Below, one piece after another: positions 63,732 through 64,000 of a stretch of DNA of 64,000 nucleotides. The DNA is from JAJDAT01 sp964344185 (GTDB lineage Bacteria; Nitrospinota; Nitrospinia; Nitrospinales; JAJDAT01). The notes under the pieces are model-generated. The model was not told where the DNA came from. It did not search any database and saw only the letters and a list, made by a program, of their open reading frames with translations. Positions within the stretch are counted from its first letter, which is position 1. The number at the start of each line of letters is the position of its first letter. The position numbers and the translations under genes were made by a program. The DNA is taken from contig CAYFMN010000004.1 of NCBI GenBank assembly GCA_964344185.1, positions 109,188 to 173,187 of the forward strand, written 5' to 3'.

Positions 63732-64000
63732 GGATAAGCTAGGCTTTGATACTAAAAATTAATCTCTTCCAGTAACCTAACTAAAAATTTATTGTACAAC
63801 AAGCTATTTTCTTAAAAGAATTAGCCATAAGTATAAAGTTTTTTTTCAGAGCCCAATCGTTCGATTGATTTGAAGTAATTGACTTACTATTAAATTATAT
63901 CGGCGAAAAAAATTTACTTAATTCTCTATTATTAGTTTAGACTCCAAAGAATCCCAAAAATAAAAAATTGCGAGAAGAGTAAAAACGATTCCCGCCGCTA
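63732..64000. other. Intergenic region upstream of the glycan unit
   Basis: 269 AT-rich bases with no recognisable gene. It should contain the promoter of the minus-strand glycan unit, but I cannot assign clear -35 and -10 boxes. A CGATTGGG/CGTTCGATTG-like short dyad lies near 63853-63867 without further support. Confidence 0.4.

Noticed and set aside
1..64000. CRISPR array, rRNA genes, origin of replication
   Set aside because: No regularly spaced short repeats, no rRNA-like sequence and no cluster of DnaA-type boxes beside dnaA/dnaN were seen.

Overview
The window reads as the chromosome of an AT-rich, Gram-negative (diderm) bacterium: it encodes Kdo transferase (waaA), apolipoprotein N-acyltransferase (lnt), several lipoproteins and O-antigen-ligase-like proteins. 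Gene content (monomeric NADP isocitrate dehydrogenase, CysD/CysNC, many TPR membrane glycosyltransferases of the TMTC type) would suit a marine Nitrospinota- or deltaproteobacteria-like lineage, but that placement is inference without a search. A run of ten Ns (14966-14975) shows that this is a scaffold, probably a draft or metagenome assembly.

Layout. 1-9.9 kb: the end of a radical SAM gene, three unrecognised or DUF genes, nadE, a formylglycine-enzyme-like lipoprotein and an unusual cysteine-dioxygenase-like cupin fused to a methyltransferase. 9.9-16.1 kb (minus strand): a sulfur/cysteine transcription unit cysS-DUF2851-cysD-cysNC, probably with a 2Fe-2S ferredoxin; cysS is broken by the scaffold gap and by what looks like foreign Ig-like repeat sequence. 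16.3-26 kb: mdh and icd, waaA, a sodium/solute symporter, small proteins, a ParDE-type toxin-antitoxin pair and an STN/coiled-coil/SH3 lipoprotein.

26-33.5 kb is a composite accessory island attached to a tRNA-Leu(CAA) gene. The intact tRNA lies at 33425-33511, and two copies of its 3' half, each with its own Rho-independent terminator on the 3' side, lie at 28592-28641 and 31746-31799. A fourth, related terminator marks the far edge near 26050. These divide the island into three modules: (i) a decayed mobilisation region (MobC, a relaxase-resolvase fusion remnant) with HigBA and ParDE toxin-antitoxin pairs; (ii) a low-GC pair encoding a HEPN-like protein and a membrane TPR protein; (iii) a Fic protein behind an array of operator-like inverted repeats. 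No intact integrase is present.

33.6-50.4 kb returns to housekeeping: fumC-rpoH, coaD-aspartate aminotransferase, lnt, an M48 protease lipoprotein, a YfhO/GT39 pair, and an oxidative pentose phosphate operon gnd-zwf-pgl. 50.4-63.7 kb is one long minus-strand glycan unit built from pairs of paralogues: two GT-C proteins, two TMTC-like TPR proteins and two O-antigen-ligase/TPR proteins, plus a GT2 enzyme and a GT39 gene with a one-base frameshift in a T9 run. A dispersed ~100 bp palindromic repeat occurs three times (6.3, 36.1 and 47.0 kb) in intergenic positions.
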